Positions 44,261-55,626 are shown, counted from the stretch's first letter. The stretch: 64,000 nt of DNA from Taeniopygia guttata (GCF_048771995.1 NC_133064.1:24283001-24347000), one strand, 5' to 3'. Notes: a model not told the origin generated them from the letters alone. Numbers and translations: made by a program.

Positions 44261-45510
44261 GAGTTCCCACCTCTATTCCCTCTTCTGTTGTTGCTGTAAA
44301 AACAGACTACTCGCACACCTCAGTTCTTTGCCGTCCTAAGATCAAGGTCTCACAGTTTCTTTCCTTCTCTACCTGTTTCTTTGGGTTTTTTAGTTCTTTC
44401 TCTCTTTTTTCTTCATTCCTTCTCTGTCCGATAGCCACTGCTACTGCAAACGGGAAGGAAGAGTAAGTACGCAGTCAATAGAAAGGAGGATCGGCACCAC
44501 CCAGCGCAGAGAAAGTTACGTGTAACTGGATGGGTTTCTCCCCTTCCTCCTCTAAATTATGAGATATTGCTTTCTCCTTGCATTCATCAGAGACACGGCC
44601 TCCTTCACCATTTTGGCCTCTGACAATTCCCCATGTGCCGCAGGAGGCAGAGAGAAGAGCCCCCCTGCTTGTCCCTGTTGTAGAACACACCGCTGTAGTG
44701 GTGAGGCTGCGCCTCTGCGGGTGCACGGAGGTCTCCCTCGTTCCCTAGCAAAGACGCCAGAGAGCAAGAAATGACAGCAACTCGACAGCAGCCTTGAGGA
44801 AGGGGATTAGCTCAGCGAGGTGGTTCATGGTACTTCCCATTCCCTCTCCTTTCCAGTGTGACTTGCAAAGCCCTCTCTGTCATTTAGGGAGATGTAGCGG
44901 GCAGTGACACATGCTCTGATGCTTCCTGCCCCGTCCTGGCTGCCTGACTCCTGAAACACTGAGAGTGCTTGGGTAACTTCTTAATCAGCTGAGGAAGGTA
45001 AATGCCGGCCTGCCTGCAACAGCTACCGTATTGCACATGTGTGGGTTTTACCTAGTCTTGATAATTTTCAGTGTTTCTGCTTAGGGTGCAAAGTGCTGAG
45101 GGGTGAAGAGTGGGAGACCTTGCGTCCACAGTAACATACTGATTTGTCATAGGTGAACTAAGCCATTTTAGTGGGATATTCCCATACTTCTCTGTGCATT
45201 TTCCCCCATTCTGCCTCTTAGTAGTATTAGGCTACAAAGGAGAGGGATGTGTGTTTCAGAATGGAGAGGGGGAGCTCCAAACCTTGCACAGCTCCTGACT
45301 ACTGTAGGAGCTTTCTCATAAGAGGTTTAAGGTAACAGCAGCATGCCTGATTACTGTCAGTGAAGTGAGAGCCTGATAGTTGGGAAGGGAAGAGGCAGAA
45401 CCTTATAAAGAATGATGAAAAAGAAAAAGGTTGTGACTTGCAGAATTCTATTTGCTTTCTCCACAACTTTTTATCTTTTGCAAAAAGACATTAGTCTAGA
45501 AAAGAAATTG
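44261..45510. other. Region upstream of the CpG island, no gene called
   Basis: Moderate GC, falling with distance from the island. No repeat match and no coding signal. It could hold promoter-proximal regulatory sequence of KCMF1, or a divergent transcript on the plus strand, neither of which I can show. Confidence 0.45.
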
Positions 45511-45514
45511 TAAT

Positions 45515-46805
45515 GGTAAAATGGGATGATGGTCTGGAAAACTGTCTGTCTGCAAAGGACCTAGGGGTGCTGGTTGACAGCCAGCTGAACATGAGCCAGG
45601 ATGTGCCCAGGTGGCCAAGAAGGCCAATGGCATGCTGGCTTGTATCAGAAATAGTGTGGCCAGCAGGACCAGGGAAGTGATTGTCCATTTGTACTCCACA
45701 CTGGTGAGGCCACACCTCGAGTATTGTGTTCAGTATTGGGCCTCTCACTACAAGAAAGACATTGAGGTTTTGGTGACGTGGAAACTGAGATTCCACAACT
45801 AGTGGGTTTGTGAAGTAGGTATGTTTATTCAGCGCTGGACACACGGGGGGAGTAGTTCCACCAAAAATGTGTGCACCAGAACAGAGCAGATGCTCTGTTT
45901 ATATACACTTAAGATCATAGTATTCATGAAAGTTTCAACATCACCTATACATATTCATGACCTATCCCGCCTACTCTCACTTTGTATGTCAATCAGCCTT
46001 TCATCGTTCTGCTTGCCCACTATCTTCTGCTATCTTCTGGTGGTCTCGGGCAGGGGTTGCTGGATGAAGTGAATAGTCATCCTCACAATGCCCTCTGGAA
46101 GAACCTAGTCCTTGCGCAGGCTCTCTTGGTGTCTGTTCATCCTTCAAGGCTTCTGGCCACAGTCCAAACTAAAGATCCAGCTTTTACCAGTTTTTAGAGC
46201 ACTAGTTCCTACTTTATCAGTCTTAAACTATAGGTGAAATCCTGTTGTTGCATAGCAATGGATTATCTGTTCTTAACACACTTGATTACACAGCAAATTA
46301 TAGTTGCATAAGTTTAGTTATAGGTTCCCTACATCATTGGAGCGTGTCCAGAGAAGGGCAATGAAGCTGGTGAAGGATCTGGACCATAAGTCTTATGAGG
46401 ACTGGCTGAGGGAGCTGGAGTTGTTCAGTCTGGAGAAAAGGAGGCTCAAGGGAAATGTTATCACTCTCTTCAACTACCTGAAAGGAGGTTGTAGCTAGGT
46501 GGGGGTTGGTCTCTTCTCACAGGTAACATGTGACAAAATGAGAGGAAATGGCCTCAAGTTGCAACGGGGGGGGGGGGGGGTAGATTAGATATTAAGAAAA
46601 AAAAAGGTCACAGAAAGGTTTGTAAAGCGTTGGAACAGGCTGTCCAGGGAAGTGGTGGAGTCACCATCCCTGGAACTGTTCAAAAAACGTGGGTATGGCA
46701 TTTGAGGACATGGATTTAGTGGTGAACATGGTGGTGGTGCTGGGTTGACAGTTGGACCTGATGATCTTAAAGGTCTTTTCCAACCTAAATGATTATATGA
46801 TTCTA
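45515..46805 (+). mobile_element. CR1 LINE 3' part, split by LTR-H
   Basis: Sense CR1: the RT C-terminal region at 45,520-45,773 and its continuation at 46,337-46,805, ending GATCTTAAAGGTCTTTTCC then TGATTATATGATTCTA, the CR1 3' terminal repeat. A G15 run at 46,566-46,580 lies inside the second part. The two halves join exactly once the LTR and one copy of the TTGG duplication are set aside. Confidence 0.88.
45774..46336 (-). mobile_element. Solo LTR family H, antisense
   Basis: 563 bp, on the minus strand TGATGTAGGGAACC to TTTCCACGTCA, with TATATAAACAG and GAATAAACAT on that strand. A perfect 4-bp target duplication TTGG (45,770-45,773 and 46,337-46,340) fits a class I ERV. It aligns with the 3' LTR at 47,922-48,554. 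Confidence 0.88.
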
Positions 46806-46839
46806 AACCACCTGTCATGGGAGGGTGAATAATCAATCA

Positions 46840-47910
46840 GGTGGGGGAGGAGTGGTTGGGGAAGGAAAAGGAGATGGGGAGAGGTCTAAGAGGAAGAAGG
46901 AGATGGGGAAAATGGGAAGAAGTTGGAAGGTGGACAGGAAGTGAGAGGGGGAGAGAATGGAGGGAAGTAAGAGGGGAGGTGTCGGAACTCAAAATGTCCC
47001 TCAGACATTTTCAGAGGTTCCAGGCCTTGGTCAGAAGCGTTTTAGACCCTGGCAAGCAGCTGAAAACAGCTGTGATTTTAAGTTTGAACCATGGAATGAG
47101 TTACCAACTTTGAAGGTGGAACAAGCGGTCACAGAGAGTTAGATGGTATAGTAAAAGTAGTCACAAATTAGAGGGAATAATTTTTTAGTATTGTACAAGG
47201 GGGTTTTAACACCTGTACAGGGGGGTTTTACTTTGTACATGGGGGTCAGGAGTTCTAAGATGGAGGAAAGTGGGCCTGATCCTGTTCTTCCTCCTTCTTC
47301 TTCCTTACCTCCATGTTCTTGGTGATGTTGGCATTTACAGATTGGTTTAGAGTAGAAGAGCACATTGTAACATAGGTAGTAGGTATTGGGGAAAGTCTGT
47401 AAACATATAATACGTAATATATCATATAAAAGATATAGCAGCAGCCTTGGGCGGGAGAGACGACGGAGACACCGGACAGTGAGGGTGTCAGGAGAGTGTG
47501 TGTCTCTGCCTGGGCCGCTGACCAAGGCAGCCGCAGCGGGCGAAGACAATCTTTTAGATAGCTAGCAATAAACTGCCTTGAGACCAAACCACAAGAGGCT
47601 GCGGAGTCTTTCTTTGGAAGCACGGGTTGGAGGAGAGACTTTACCACCACACGAGACCCCTGAATCAATCCCGGGGTTCTCACAGGGAGGGAGAGGGGAA
47701 GAGGCACAGGGGTGTGGGGTTGAAGAGAAGGGCAAGAGGGGAAAGTAGAGAGAGGGGGTTGTGGTAAAGAGGGGAGGAGTAAAGGAAAAGGAGTGTTGGG
47801 GGAAAAGGGGAGAGAATGTCGTGAGGTGCAAAGAGGGAGGGATGGGAGAGAGGACAGAAGGGGATTGGAGGGGTAGGGAATTGGGAGTAGAGAGGGAAGA
47901 GGGTATTTTG
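46840..47910 (+). repeat. Purine-rich tract, split by LTR-M
   Basis: Strongly GA-biased DNA at 46,840-46,979 resumes at 47,685-47,910 after the LTR. Open frames on the opposite strand (proline- and serine-rich) are by-products of this bias. Confidence 0.8.
46980..47684 (+). mobile_element. Solo LTR family M, 705 bp
   Basis: TGTCGGAACTC to GGGGTTCTCACA, with AATAAACTG near 47,567 and a perfect 6-bp target duplication GGGAGG (46,974-46,979 and 47,685-47,690). Its U3 is related to that of family A (shared AGATGGAGGAAA, CTCCATG and TTGGCATTT segments in order). Because the flanks are purine repeats, the duplication is less discriminating than elsewhere. Confidence 0.8.
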
Positions 47911-47921
47911 CACCAGTGAAG

Positions 47922-48554
47922 TGATACGCGGAATAAATAGACTCCACAACTTGATGTAGTTATGAAGTGTGTATGTATTGTCAGTGCCCGGCACAAGCAA
48001 GATAACTCTCATGAAAACTTGTGTCCCGAGCCCTGGTCTGAGCTACATCTTTATTCACAAAGGTGTTCCATATACATTACATTGCACAGCTTTTTTATGC
48101 ATATTCAACCCCTGGCCTCGCCTGTCCTTGCTTTGCATGGCAATTAGATCCACGCCCTTCTGAGCATGTGTTGTTCAAGGTGGTGGTCACACAGGGGTCT
48201 CTTGGTGGTCTCTGAGGCTGAAGGCCATGGTTTCTTCATGATTGAACTTTTGAACTTTTCTCCTTTGTTCGTGTGCTTTGGTCCCTTGGTGCTCATCTGA
48301 GTATGCCTGTCGATTTTGATCCGCTTGGAGACAGAGGAGCTCCTTTATCTAGGTTTCTTGCGTTCCTTGGTCTTCCCTCAGTATTGTTCTTTATTGCAAG
48401 AAGCTTCAGAAATTTGCATTTTCCTATGCCCTTTGTACCATGGCAGAGGTTTCTTAAGTAAAAGGCTAAAATTCAACACACAATTCTACAAGCTAAAATT
48501 GAAATGCTTCATTCATATTTCTAACTTAGGCAAACCCCCAAAACCTCCATTTCA
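47922..48554 (-). mobile_element. 3' LTR (family H) of the minus-strand class I provirus
   Basis: On the minus strand it starts TGAAATGGAGG right after a polypurine tract (about 48,555-48,570, AAGAAAAGGGGGGAC) and ends near CCGCGTATCA. It has GTGAATAAAG near 48,046. It aligns with the solo LTR at 45,774-46,336 at the 3' end (CACAACT, ATGAAGT and CAGTGCCCGGCAC segments on the plus strand). Provirus env lies directly upstream. Confidence 0.75.
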
Positions 48555-48570
48555 GTCCCCCCTTTTCTTA

Positions 48571-50890
48571 AAATATATTAAAATCTTTTACTACAGGGGC
48601 CCTGATCTAAATTCTGACCTACTATCATGACAGTTCCCCTTCAGCAGGATTCCATGAGTTCTAGAGATTGAAGTCAAAATGGCCACGCATCTCAACATCC
48701 TCCAATTCCACATGAGTGTTAAAATAGACATCATTAAACTTATAGTACCTAAAATTAATAAAACTATAATGGGGTGACATAAAGTATTCATGATCCCAGT
48801 TGCAGTTGGTGACCATCCAAATAGTGCATCCCACCAGTTATGATTGTGCCTTATTTTACCCTTTGCAGGACTCTGTTTATTTATGTTATGTAATGATGGA
48901 CAGTTACTAGAGTTCTCTGCCCATTCTTTTTAATCTCTTTTACAATTTTTATTAGATCCTGATGTTTCATTGATTGTTTTACTAGGGTTAAATTCATTCC
49001 AATGGGTGTGGGTGCTAACTTGTATGTTGTGTAGTTTGATCTTATTAACTGGTGGGATACTGTAGCATCCCATGAACTCTCCCACCTCGGGCAATTCCCA
49101 AGTCCTCGGCCCTGGCAACAGCAGTAACTACTCACTATAGAGTTAGTCCTCCTGGGGAGAAAAACAGTCTCCCATTTGGGCTTCTGTGCCGCAACTTCCC
49201 CTGTGTAACTTCCCCTGGTTTCTCCTTTCCCTGTCCTCTCACTGGATTGGTATCCCTGGTGGCCACCCCCCTTTCCCTGGAGACTAAACCCCTGTGCCCA
49301 GCCCTTAGCTCCGCCCCCCACCCCTTCCCCTTCTTAAGCTGTCTCCTCCACGTGGTCGGTCTCTTTTTACCTCGCCAGGTTCCCTTCAGCTACATGTGAT
49401 ATCTTCAGCTGTAATAAAACCCTGCAAAAAGAGCCTTTCTTGCCTCTATCGCTGAGCCAGCTGTGGTGAGTGTTGAGTGAGGGTCTGACTGCGTTGCCTA
49501 AAGGTTATCTCAACTTGCTTTTCCACAGGAGAGGCTTGTGGAGGACAGATTTTAGGCAGCAGCAACCACTACTCCCACACCCGCATTTTTTTACGATACA
49601 ACTGGTGCTGAATATACAAAGTCACACCCAGTAACCTTAATAAAGTTGCAAATACAAAAATGGGAATGATTCTTAACAGATAAGGGTACTTTGCTCTTAT
49701 CAATTTATATGAAATCACACACAGTTCTTAAACACACACAGCCATCACCTATATACACTAGTACAGTCCGTTGGTTGGTATCCGGGTGGATCTCGAAGTG
49801 GGAGATGCCTTGGTCAGTGTCAAAGCATATGTCCTGAGCACTAATCAAATTACTCTCACAGATGAATCCCTGTTGTTCTTGAGCAATGCAAGGCTCCAAG
49901 TTTACGGCTTGCCGTTTCCCCTGGATTTTCCAGGCCCGTACCCTATGTTCTGAGGGGTATAATACTGACTCCTCATGACTTAACCCTAAAGCAACAATGG
50001 GGTTAATAGCGTGAACTGTGGCATTACATATAGTGAGCACAAAGGCAGTAGCTGTGTCAGTGGTGGGATCATATGTAAAATTTACCATGGCCCACCAAGA
50101 TTGGAAATCTCTCTCAAAGTCTGTAGCTCTGTCCCAGACAACCTTTCATACTTCAGTTGGGAACACCCCTTCACCTCCTTCTCTTACGATTAAAGCAGCT
50201 GTTGACTGTACCCATAATTGTGTTTGTATACAACTAAGGGCTAAAGATATGTTATCATGTGCCCCCTTTAATGCATCTACTAGTAAGCTATGGTCTTGAT
50301 CTTCAATTCCTCTCCATTTCGGCAGCACCCTTGAGACTTGCCACTGACTATTTCCCAATGCCAATAGAGATGACTGTAAAGGCTGTTTTAATTTTATCAG
50401 ATCACTAGTTGCTACAGCTAATTTATTCCTTAAAATTTCTGAGTCAATCCCATTCAAAACCCCTAACCTGGTCCCTAATATCCCGGTTAAATCCCTCAGC
50501 ATTCTGTCTCTGAAGTGTACTTGTTTTTGTAGCCATCTTGTCCATCCCTCGAAGGATGACCTTAGGAAGGGGAAGCAAGCTGGCTGAACTGTCAAGATAT
50601 TAGTTTGCATTAACAGTTCGACACGTTTAAGGGACCATTCTGGATTAAATAACAGTTGTTTTTGACTTGTATTCCTTATTACATATGGGCCAATTTCATA
50701 AACCCTAGGTTCAAGCTTAAATGGATATTTTGGGTTTGTGCTTGAGTGCTGGGGTGAGTTGTAACGGGCTTAGCTATAGCATTTATATTAAATTTGAAAG
50801 ACAGCCCAATGATGTTGCAAGCCCAGAGGCAAACCATGTCGAGTCGACAGTTTGTATTAATGTGAAGTTGTACCAACAGTCTAATTCATG
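48571..50890 (-). pseudogene. env: env of the minus-strand class I provirus, interrupted
   Basis: Reading on the minus strand, surface-unit segments lie at 50,876-50,679 and 50,610-50,146, a central segment at 50,088-49,705, and the transmembrane part at 49,060-48,591 (PTPIGMNLTLVKQ, then a hydrophobic anchor IIVLLILGTISLMMSILTL at about 48,780-48,720). Stops and frame changes separate the open stretches. A solo LTR (family I) cuts it at 49,061-49,594. Upstream it is cut by another ERV at 50,899-52,990. I assign it to the same provirus as the integrase at 54-61 kb from strand and order. Confidence 0.65.
49061..49594 (+). mobile_element. Solo LTR family I, plus strand
   Basis: Starts TGTAGCATCCC. 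TAATAAAACCC lies near 49,412, and the element ends about CGCATTTTTTTAC. Flanked by GATAC (49,056-49,060 and 49,595-49,599); taking out the LTR and one GATAC rejoins the env reading frame on the minus strand. It aligns inverted with 15,338-15,880. The 3' terminus is atypical (AC), so the true end may be a few bases later. Confidence 0.78.
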
Positions 50891-50898
50891 TGGACGGT

Positions 50899-51290
50899 TG
50901 TGGCAGCACATTTCTCTCTCAGGATTTTTCATAGAGGTGCACAGAGAGACAAAAAGAGAAAACAATTTCTATTTCTGCTCCTTGATTTTCTCATGTGGAA
51001 TGTGTTTGGAGAATTGTTTACCTGGAGTGATTGCTTGATTGGATTCTGGTGAGGATTGTTTGAGCCTGATGGCCAATCAGGTCTACCTGTGTCTGGACTC
51101 CAGAGAGAGGGTCACGAGTTGTGTTAGTTAGAGATATAGTTAGAACAAGTAGGTTTGTAGTTTTTAGTATCTTACTTTATATAGTATATCAATGTATTTT
51201 AACATAATTATAATAAAGAAATCATTCAGCCTTCTGAATTGAGTCAGACATTTTCATCTCTTCCCATCGGGTTTGCCTGCATTTACAACA
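50899..51290 (+). mobile_element. 5' LTR of ERV family J
   Basis: 392 bp, TGTGGCAGCACATTTC to TTTACAACA. TATAATAAAG near 51,209 serves as the polyadenylation signal. A segment containing CCAATCAGGT resembles 8960-8995. Confidence 0.65.
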
Positions 51291-51292
51291 AG

Positions 51293-51308
51293 TGGTGACC
51301 TCGAGATG
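51293..51308 (+). promoter_or_regulatory. Primer binding site of ERV family J
   Basis: TGGTGACCTCGAGATG follows the LTR after 2 bp. It has the usual TGG start, but I cannot name the tRNA from memory with confidence. Confidence 0.5.
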
Positions 51309-51576
51309 TAGGTGAAGAATCAGGACCTGGATCTGTCTGATCGGTCCACAGCCATGATTTAACACGAGAAAGGAGGTGACCCCTCTTGGAAAGGCATGTC
51401 AGAATCCCTGCGAGAGATCGGGGGAGGTAAGACACCGTGGGAACCCTCTCTATAGGACCAGGTGCAGCCCCGAGCGGTTTGCCGTAATCGGACGCCTCTG
51501 CCTGCCTTTGAAAAGGTACTGATTTTCTGATAATAGTACTACCCTGACCTAGGGTGGACTTTAACTTTGGGAAAAG

Positions 51577-52990
51577 ATGTCTGCTGACTTGGACACTGGT
51601 TTTTATTGTGTGGATGGCTCTAGGTTTGCCGTCTGGAGAGCTTTGGCTCGGAGCCATGAAGTCTCTATCTCCGATTATGATTTATTGGAGTTTCTTGAAT
51701 TTGCAAACAGTCGTGGTTGGTTTTTTTTTTTTTTTTTTGGCCTTTTCCCTGAATCCAGAGGCTTGGAGATCTCTGTATTTCGTCGTTAGGGAACGCTTCC
51801 TGCGAGATTTCCCACACGTTCGATACATGAGAGTTTTTTTAAAGCTTCATCTGATAGTCCAGGTATCGACCCCAGTGAGTACGTCTGCAGAGGGCGGGGG
51901 GGAGTCCCCCGCGCCCAGCGGAGGCCCTTCAGCCCCCCCGTTACGGCCGGACGGAGACCAGTTTGTTCAAGGACAGTCTTCGCTGCTGGTGCCCCCCCCG
52001 CAGAGGGGACGGCCTTTGTTCGTGGCTCAGAAGTTTTCTTCTGCCTTTGCGCAAAAGGCGTTTTTTCCACTGCCTCCTTCTCCTGCAGAGGGTGAGCCCC
52101 CCCTCCTCCCCTTGGAGGGGGTGGAGCTGCTCCCAGCCCCCGCCCGCAGCCGTGCCACCGCCTCCTCTACTCCATTCAGAGCTGAGAGAAACGCCCGCTG
52201 CTGAGAGCCAGCCTGAAACCGCTTCGGCAGCGTCCGCACCGGCCCCGCTCGCCACGTCAGCCTCGGAGTCGGCAGCCACACCTCCGGCAGCAACAGCCGC
52301 ACCGGCGCCGCCTTCCGCTGGCCCGGAGCCTGTTCCCAGTGAAAGCTGTGATGCCGGAGAAGACCCCCAGCCCGCCTCGCCGGTCCGCCCGCCTGCGCCG
52401 GCCCCGCCGCTCCCGGCTGCCCCGTCGCCTCCCGCGGCTTTCGCCGAGTTGCTAGGCGACATGGGGAGCGACAGCAGCGAGCAGCAGTAGCCTGCCTCCG
52501 CGCTGGAGCAGCTCCCGCCGCCTCCAATCAGCCCGGGGTCCCCTCCCAGTCTGTTCCCTGGTGCTGGCGCTGCCCGGCAGCTCTGTGCTGCTGCTGCGAA
52601 AGTTACAGAGTTTAGTGCCTTTCTGGGGAACGGCAATTTTCTCAGACCTACTCTTGCTTGGGTGAGGGGTTCTCTGGTTCGGTGGGATTCTCACCGGGGC
52701 TCGGGGCCCCTCGCCCCTCCCGTTCGTGTTTGGGGGGCAGGGGGAACGAGTTCTGGGAATGCTGAGGATGAAGACCCCGCCCCGCTGGCCGCGCTTGGGC
52801 CGCCCACCAGACCCTGAGCCCCCACCTCGCCGGCCGGGCTCGAGTTCATTGGCCCGGCCCCCAGGGCCCCCACCTCGCCTGTCACCGGGTCTGGGCCGCT
52901 TGGTCCAGCCCCCCGGCCTGGGCCCCCATGTTCCCCACAGCCGCTGCATTTACAACGGACGATTGTAAATATTCTGGTGCTTATTTACAC
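51577..52990 (+). pseudogene. gag: gag N-terminal region of ERV family J, frameshifted
   Basis: Starts MSADLDTGFYCVDG at 51,577. The matrix-like frame runs about 48 codons into an uninterrupted T18 (51,721-51,738), after which the homologous reading is in another frame (SLNPEAWRSLYFVVRERF, within the open frame 51,554-52,204). Then comes a very GC-rich proline/alanine spacer (to about 52,490) and unrecognised GC-rich sequence to 52,990. No capsid motif is reached. Retroviral gag is inferred from the position after a primer site and the matrix-then-proline-rich layout. Confidence 0.5.
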
Positions 52991-53760
52991 TGATTTGGTT
53001 TGCCTTACTATGGGTAGGCTCATTAATCATTCGACACCCTATCTTAATTACCTCCCCTATGGTCCCTTGAAGTGACCATAACTTCTGTTTCTGCCAGTCC
53101 TGCCTTTTGTATATTTAATTTTTGTGCATGACCACAGTTGCTAGGTTTAAACCTTTTATATCGGAAGGTTTCCCCATGGATCCGATGTATTGAGTAAAGG
53201 CTTGGGACCAAGGCCACTCAGCATTGCTCTGGCTAGGAGTATGTTAGATTGCTCTGGGAAATGGTTTCTCCTCCCCCAGAGACCCCTGTAACTGTAACCA
53301 TGTTAGTTTAACCCTTCCTTCCTTTCTTGACCTAATTGGCTGAGAGCCAAGTATCTTTTCCTCAGCAGGAGTCTAGATAACGCTCTGCTCTTCCTTGTTC
53401 GCTCTCTTTCCCTCTTCCTCCCCTGGAATAAACATCTTGGACCACATTGGGGGTTGGAGCCTCTTTTGGAATCTTTTGCCAATGCCCCTGAAATATTTCC
53501 CCCAAAACCCTCTCAGATGTGGGTTAGTCTAGTAACTCCGGGGGGCTGCGGAGGTAGGTATTTCAGGAGTACTTCCTAATTCTTGGATTACAACTATGAT
53601 TGTAAACAACACTTCAGCAAAAATCCCCACCCACCATGATGCATTCATTTTGTCCAGGTAAGTTTCAGTTCACCATCACCTGGTGTTATTCTCCAAGGGG
53701 CTTCTGGAGCTTTCTTAACACAGTTGTGGTGGATCCAAGCGCTTTGTTCCTTAATCTTGA
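52991..53760 (-). pseudogene. env: env surface-unit segment of the minus-strand class I provirus
   Basis: Minus-strand reading from about 53,600 through 53,000, after skipping the LTR at 53,242-53,565, gives an env-like stretch (SQSNAEWPWSQAFTQYIG at about 53,235-53,180, and KLWSLQGTIGEVIKIGCRM further on) with one stop. It belongs upstream of the env at 48.6-50.9 kb; ERV-J separates them. Confidence 0.5.
53242..53565 (+). mobile_element. Solo LTR (family K), 324 bp
   Basis: TGTTAGATTGCTC to GTAGGTATTTCA with a perfect 6-bp target duplication GGAGTA (53,236-53,241 and 53,566-53,571). TGGAATAAACATC lies near 53,425. Confidence 0.9.
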
Positions 53761-53889
53761 TTGCAGTGAAGGTAATAAGGAGCACTTACTATGGTCCCTC
53801 CTGTTGTGGTTCCAGGGCCTTCTCTGTAAGCGACTGTTCTGCTTTGAAAGCAAAACCAGTAAGAGACTCCAAGTCAGAAATACAATTTA

Positions 53890-54395
53890 TTAGGAAAAGG
53901 GAAAAGAAACAAAATACATGCAATAATACAAAAGAAAAACCATTGACAGAGTCAGAATACAACCTGACACCCCTTTGGCCAGCGTGTTGATAGAAGTCCG
54001 AATTGGAGTGGCTGCAGTCCTCCTGGAGTGGCAGATGTGGTTCTGTTGGAGCAGTGGTCCTCTAGAAGGGTGTAGTCTTCCTCTGAAGGTCCAGTGGAAA
54101 ACCCCAGCTGTTCCTCTTGGAAACCTGTGGGAAGGCTGACTCCTCTGTCCCAAACCCCAGAATATATCTAGGTGGGGATGCTTAGCTCCTCCCCTGGGTG
54201 GAGCATCTCACCATGGGCTGATGTTATTCTGAGTCATGCGGTGGGTCCTTGATTAAACAGAAATGGCTCCTGGAGGGAGTTATCTTTGAGTCATGTGGCA
54301 AGACATTGATGGGCCCATTAACAGGAGATAAAGAAAACTGTCCACTTAACAGAAGACAACTGCTACACAGGTGGCAATAGAAAACATCTTGCTTC
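53890..54395 (-). mobile_element. Repeat family B, antisense (copy 3)
   Basis: The minus strand matches 12,006-12,480, including the first bases (TGAGAAGCAAGATGT at about 54,395) and a CCTAATAAA near 53,890. It directly follows the integrase end in this provirus, so family B might be internal ERV sequence and not an LTR. I cannot decide between these. Confidence 0.5.
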
Positions 54396-54934
54396 TCAAT
54401 CTGGGACAGAGACTTAACATATACATAGTCTCCAGGTTGTACATCATGTACATTGAGCCCCATACCCTGAGTTCCAGCCACATATTTTTCATTTGCTCTA
54501 AGTTGTTTGCTCAGAACAATCATATAGGAGGTTAGTGATACGTCCTGGGCAGACATTCCCTTCTGCACCCCATATGGTCTCCTATAAAGCAATTCAAAGG
54601 GACTTAGCTTTTCCTTAGTCCTGGGTTTGGTTCGAATCCGCAGCAGCGCTAATGGGAGGGATTGAGGCCATGGCAAATTAGCCTCTTATCCCAGTAGTAT
54701 AATTTGTTGTTTGATCAAATGATTCATTTTCTTTACCTGACCACTTGATTGTGGATTATATGGGGTGTGAAGTTCCCAGTCTATGCCCAAGTATTGGCTA
54801 ACCTGTTGCACTAATTCTGCAATAAAATGTGGTCCTCTATCCGAGGAGATTGTGGCCAGGACTCCAAAGTGTGGTATGATTTCCTGTACCAATACCTTAG
54901 TTATCTCCTGAGCTTTAGAAGTCCTGGTGGGGAA
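54396..54934 (-). pseudogene. pol: Integrase core and C-terminal domain of the minus-strand class I provirus
   Basis: Minus-strand open stretches at 54,934-54,686 and 54,676-54,396. The core contains SSDRGPHF (second catalytic aspartate) and the region of the catalytic glutamate, where SSGQVKKMN has K in place of the usual E. The C-terminal domain has SPFELLYRRPYG and GDYVYVKSL. The gene continues upstream at 60,398 across the tRNA-Pro ERV. The frame joins exactly at the GGGAA duplication. Confidence 0.82.
54930..54934 (+). repeat. Target-site duplication GGGAA (left)
   Basis: Exact copy of 60,393-60,397. Confidence 0.85.
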
Positions 54935-55605
54935 TGTTATGAACAAAACAGCCTGGCTGGGACACTTGGCTTGGGCTAAGTACTGACATTGAAATGTTAA
55001 TTAGCTAATTGTTCCTGGGAATCACCTACCTCCCCCACCCTCACTACCATTCTAGGACTGGGATGCAAAATAATCCAGTGGAATCATGGGAGGGGGTTTT
55101 GGGGATGAAAAACACCCCTAAATGGAAAAGATGGGCACAGTGGAGAGGGCTGGATGGGTGTGCTGGTTGGGGAAAAGGGAACCCCATCCCTAGTCTGTGT
55201 TTGACCTGTCACCATAACCTACAGAGGACCAGAGTGGACTGGGCTGTGGGAAGCAGGAGCAAAGCAGAGACACTTCCTGGTGCTGCCAGGAGGGAAGGAG
55301 AGGGACAGCTGCTGCTGGGCTTCGGCAGCAGGCTCTGCACATCCCCCCACCCTGCGGCTACCAGTGTGCTGGGAGGAAAGGAGAAGAGGACGGTCTGCTG
55401 GGACTTCAGATATGGACTGCACACCTCTTCACCTCCAGCTACCAGCATGCCACAGACTCCAGGGACAGACTCTGCACGCCTGCTCACCCTTCGGCTACCG
55501 GAGAAGCTACAACAGTGGGGGCGAGCTCCTTGTTGAGCCCCCTGCCTAGCTGACTTTTTAATAAAGAGCTGACTATTAATAAAGGCATAGACCCTGTTCA
55601 TTTCA
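54935..55605 (+). mobile_element. 5' LTR of the tRNA-Pro ERV
   Basis: 671 bp, TGTTATGAAC to CTGTTCATTTCA, with two AATAAA signals near 55,559 and 55,578. It contains a 175-codon open frame (55,009-55,536) that recurs, partly frameshifted, in the 3' LTR. Confidence 0.93.
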
Positions 55606-55608
55606 ATT

Positions 55609-55626
55609 TGGGGGCTCGTCCAGGAT
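55609..55626 (+). promoter_or_regulatory. Primer binding site, tRNA-Pro type
   Basis: TGGGGGCTCGTCCAGGAT matches the proline-tRNA primer site typical of gammaretroviruses at 17 of 18 bases (established knowledge). Confidence 0.9.

Larger units (their letters stand above)
50899..52990 (+). mobile_element. 5' part of an ERV (family J): LTR, primer site and gag start
   Basis: A plus-strand ERV head inserted in the minus-strand env: LTR, primer site, leader and a GC-rich gag beginning. It stops at about 52,990, where minus-strand env sequence resumes. pro, pol, env and the 3' LTR are absent, so it is a truncated or deleted copy. Confidence 0.65.

Noticed and set aside
47255-48012. Three overlapping minus-strand frames rich in Pro, Ser and Leu
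   Set aside because: They are the complement of a GA-rich tract and of an LTR, with no independent coding evidence.
51554-52490. Long alanine- and proline-rich frames on both strands as a host gene exon
   Set aside because: They follow an LTR and a primer site, and the frame begins in an ERV leader; GC bias explains the open frames.
54224-54395. C-terminal extension of the minus-strand integrase (CHLCSSCLLL...)
   Set aside because: The same DNA occurs as repeat family B elsewhere, so the frame runs through from integrase into the repeat.
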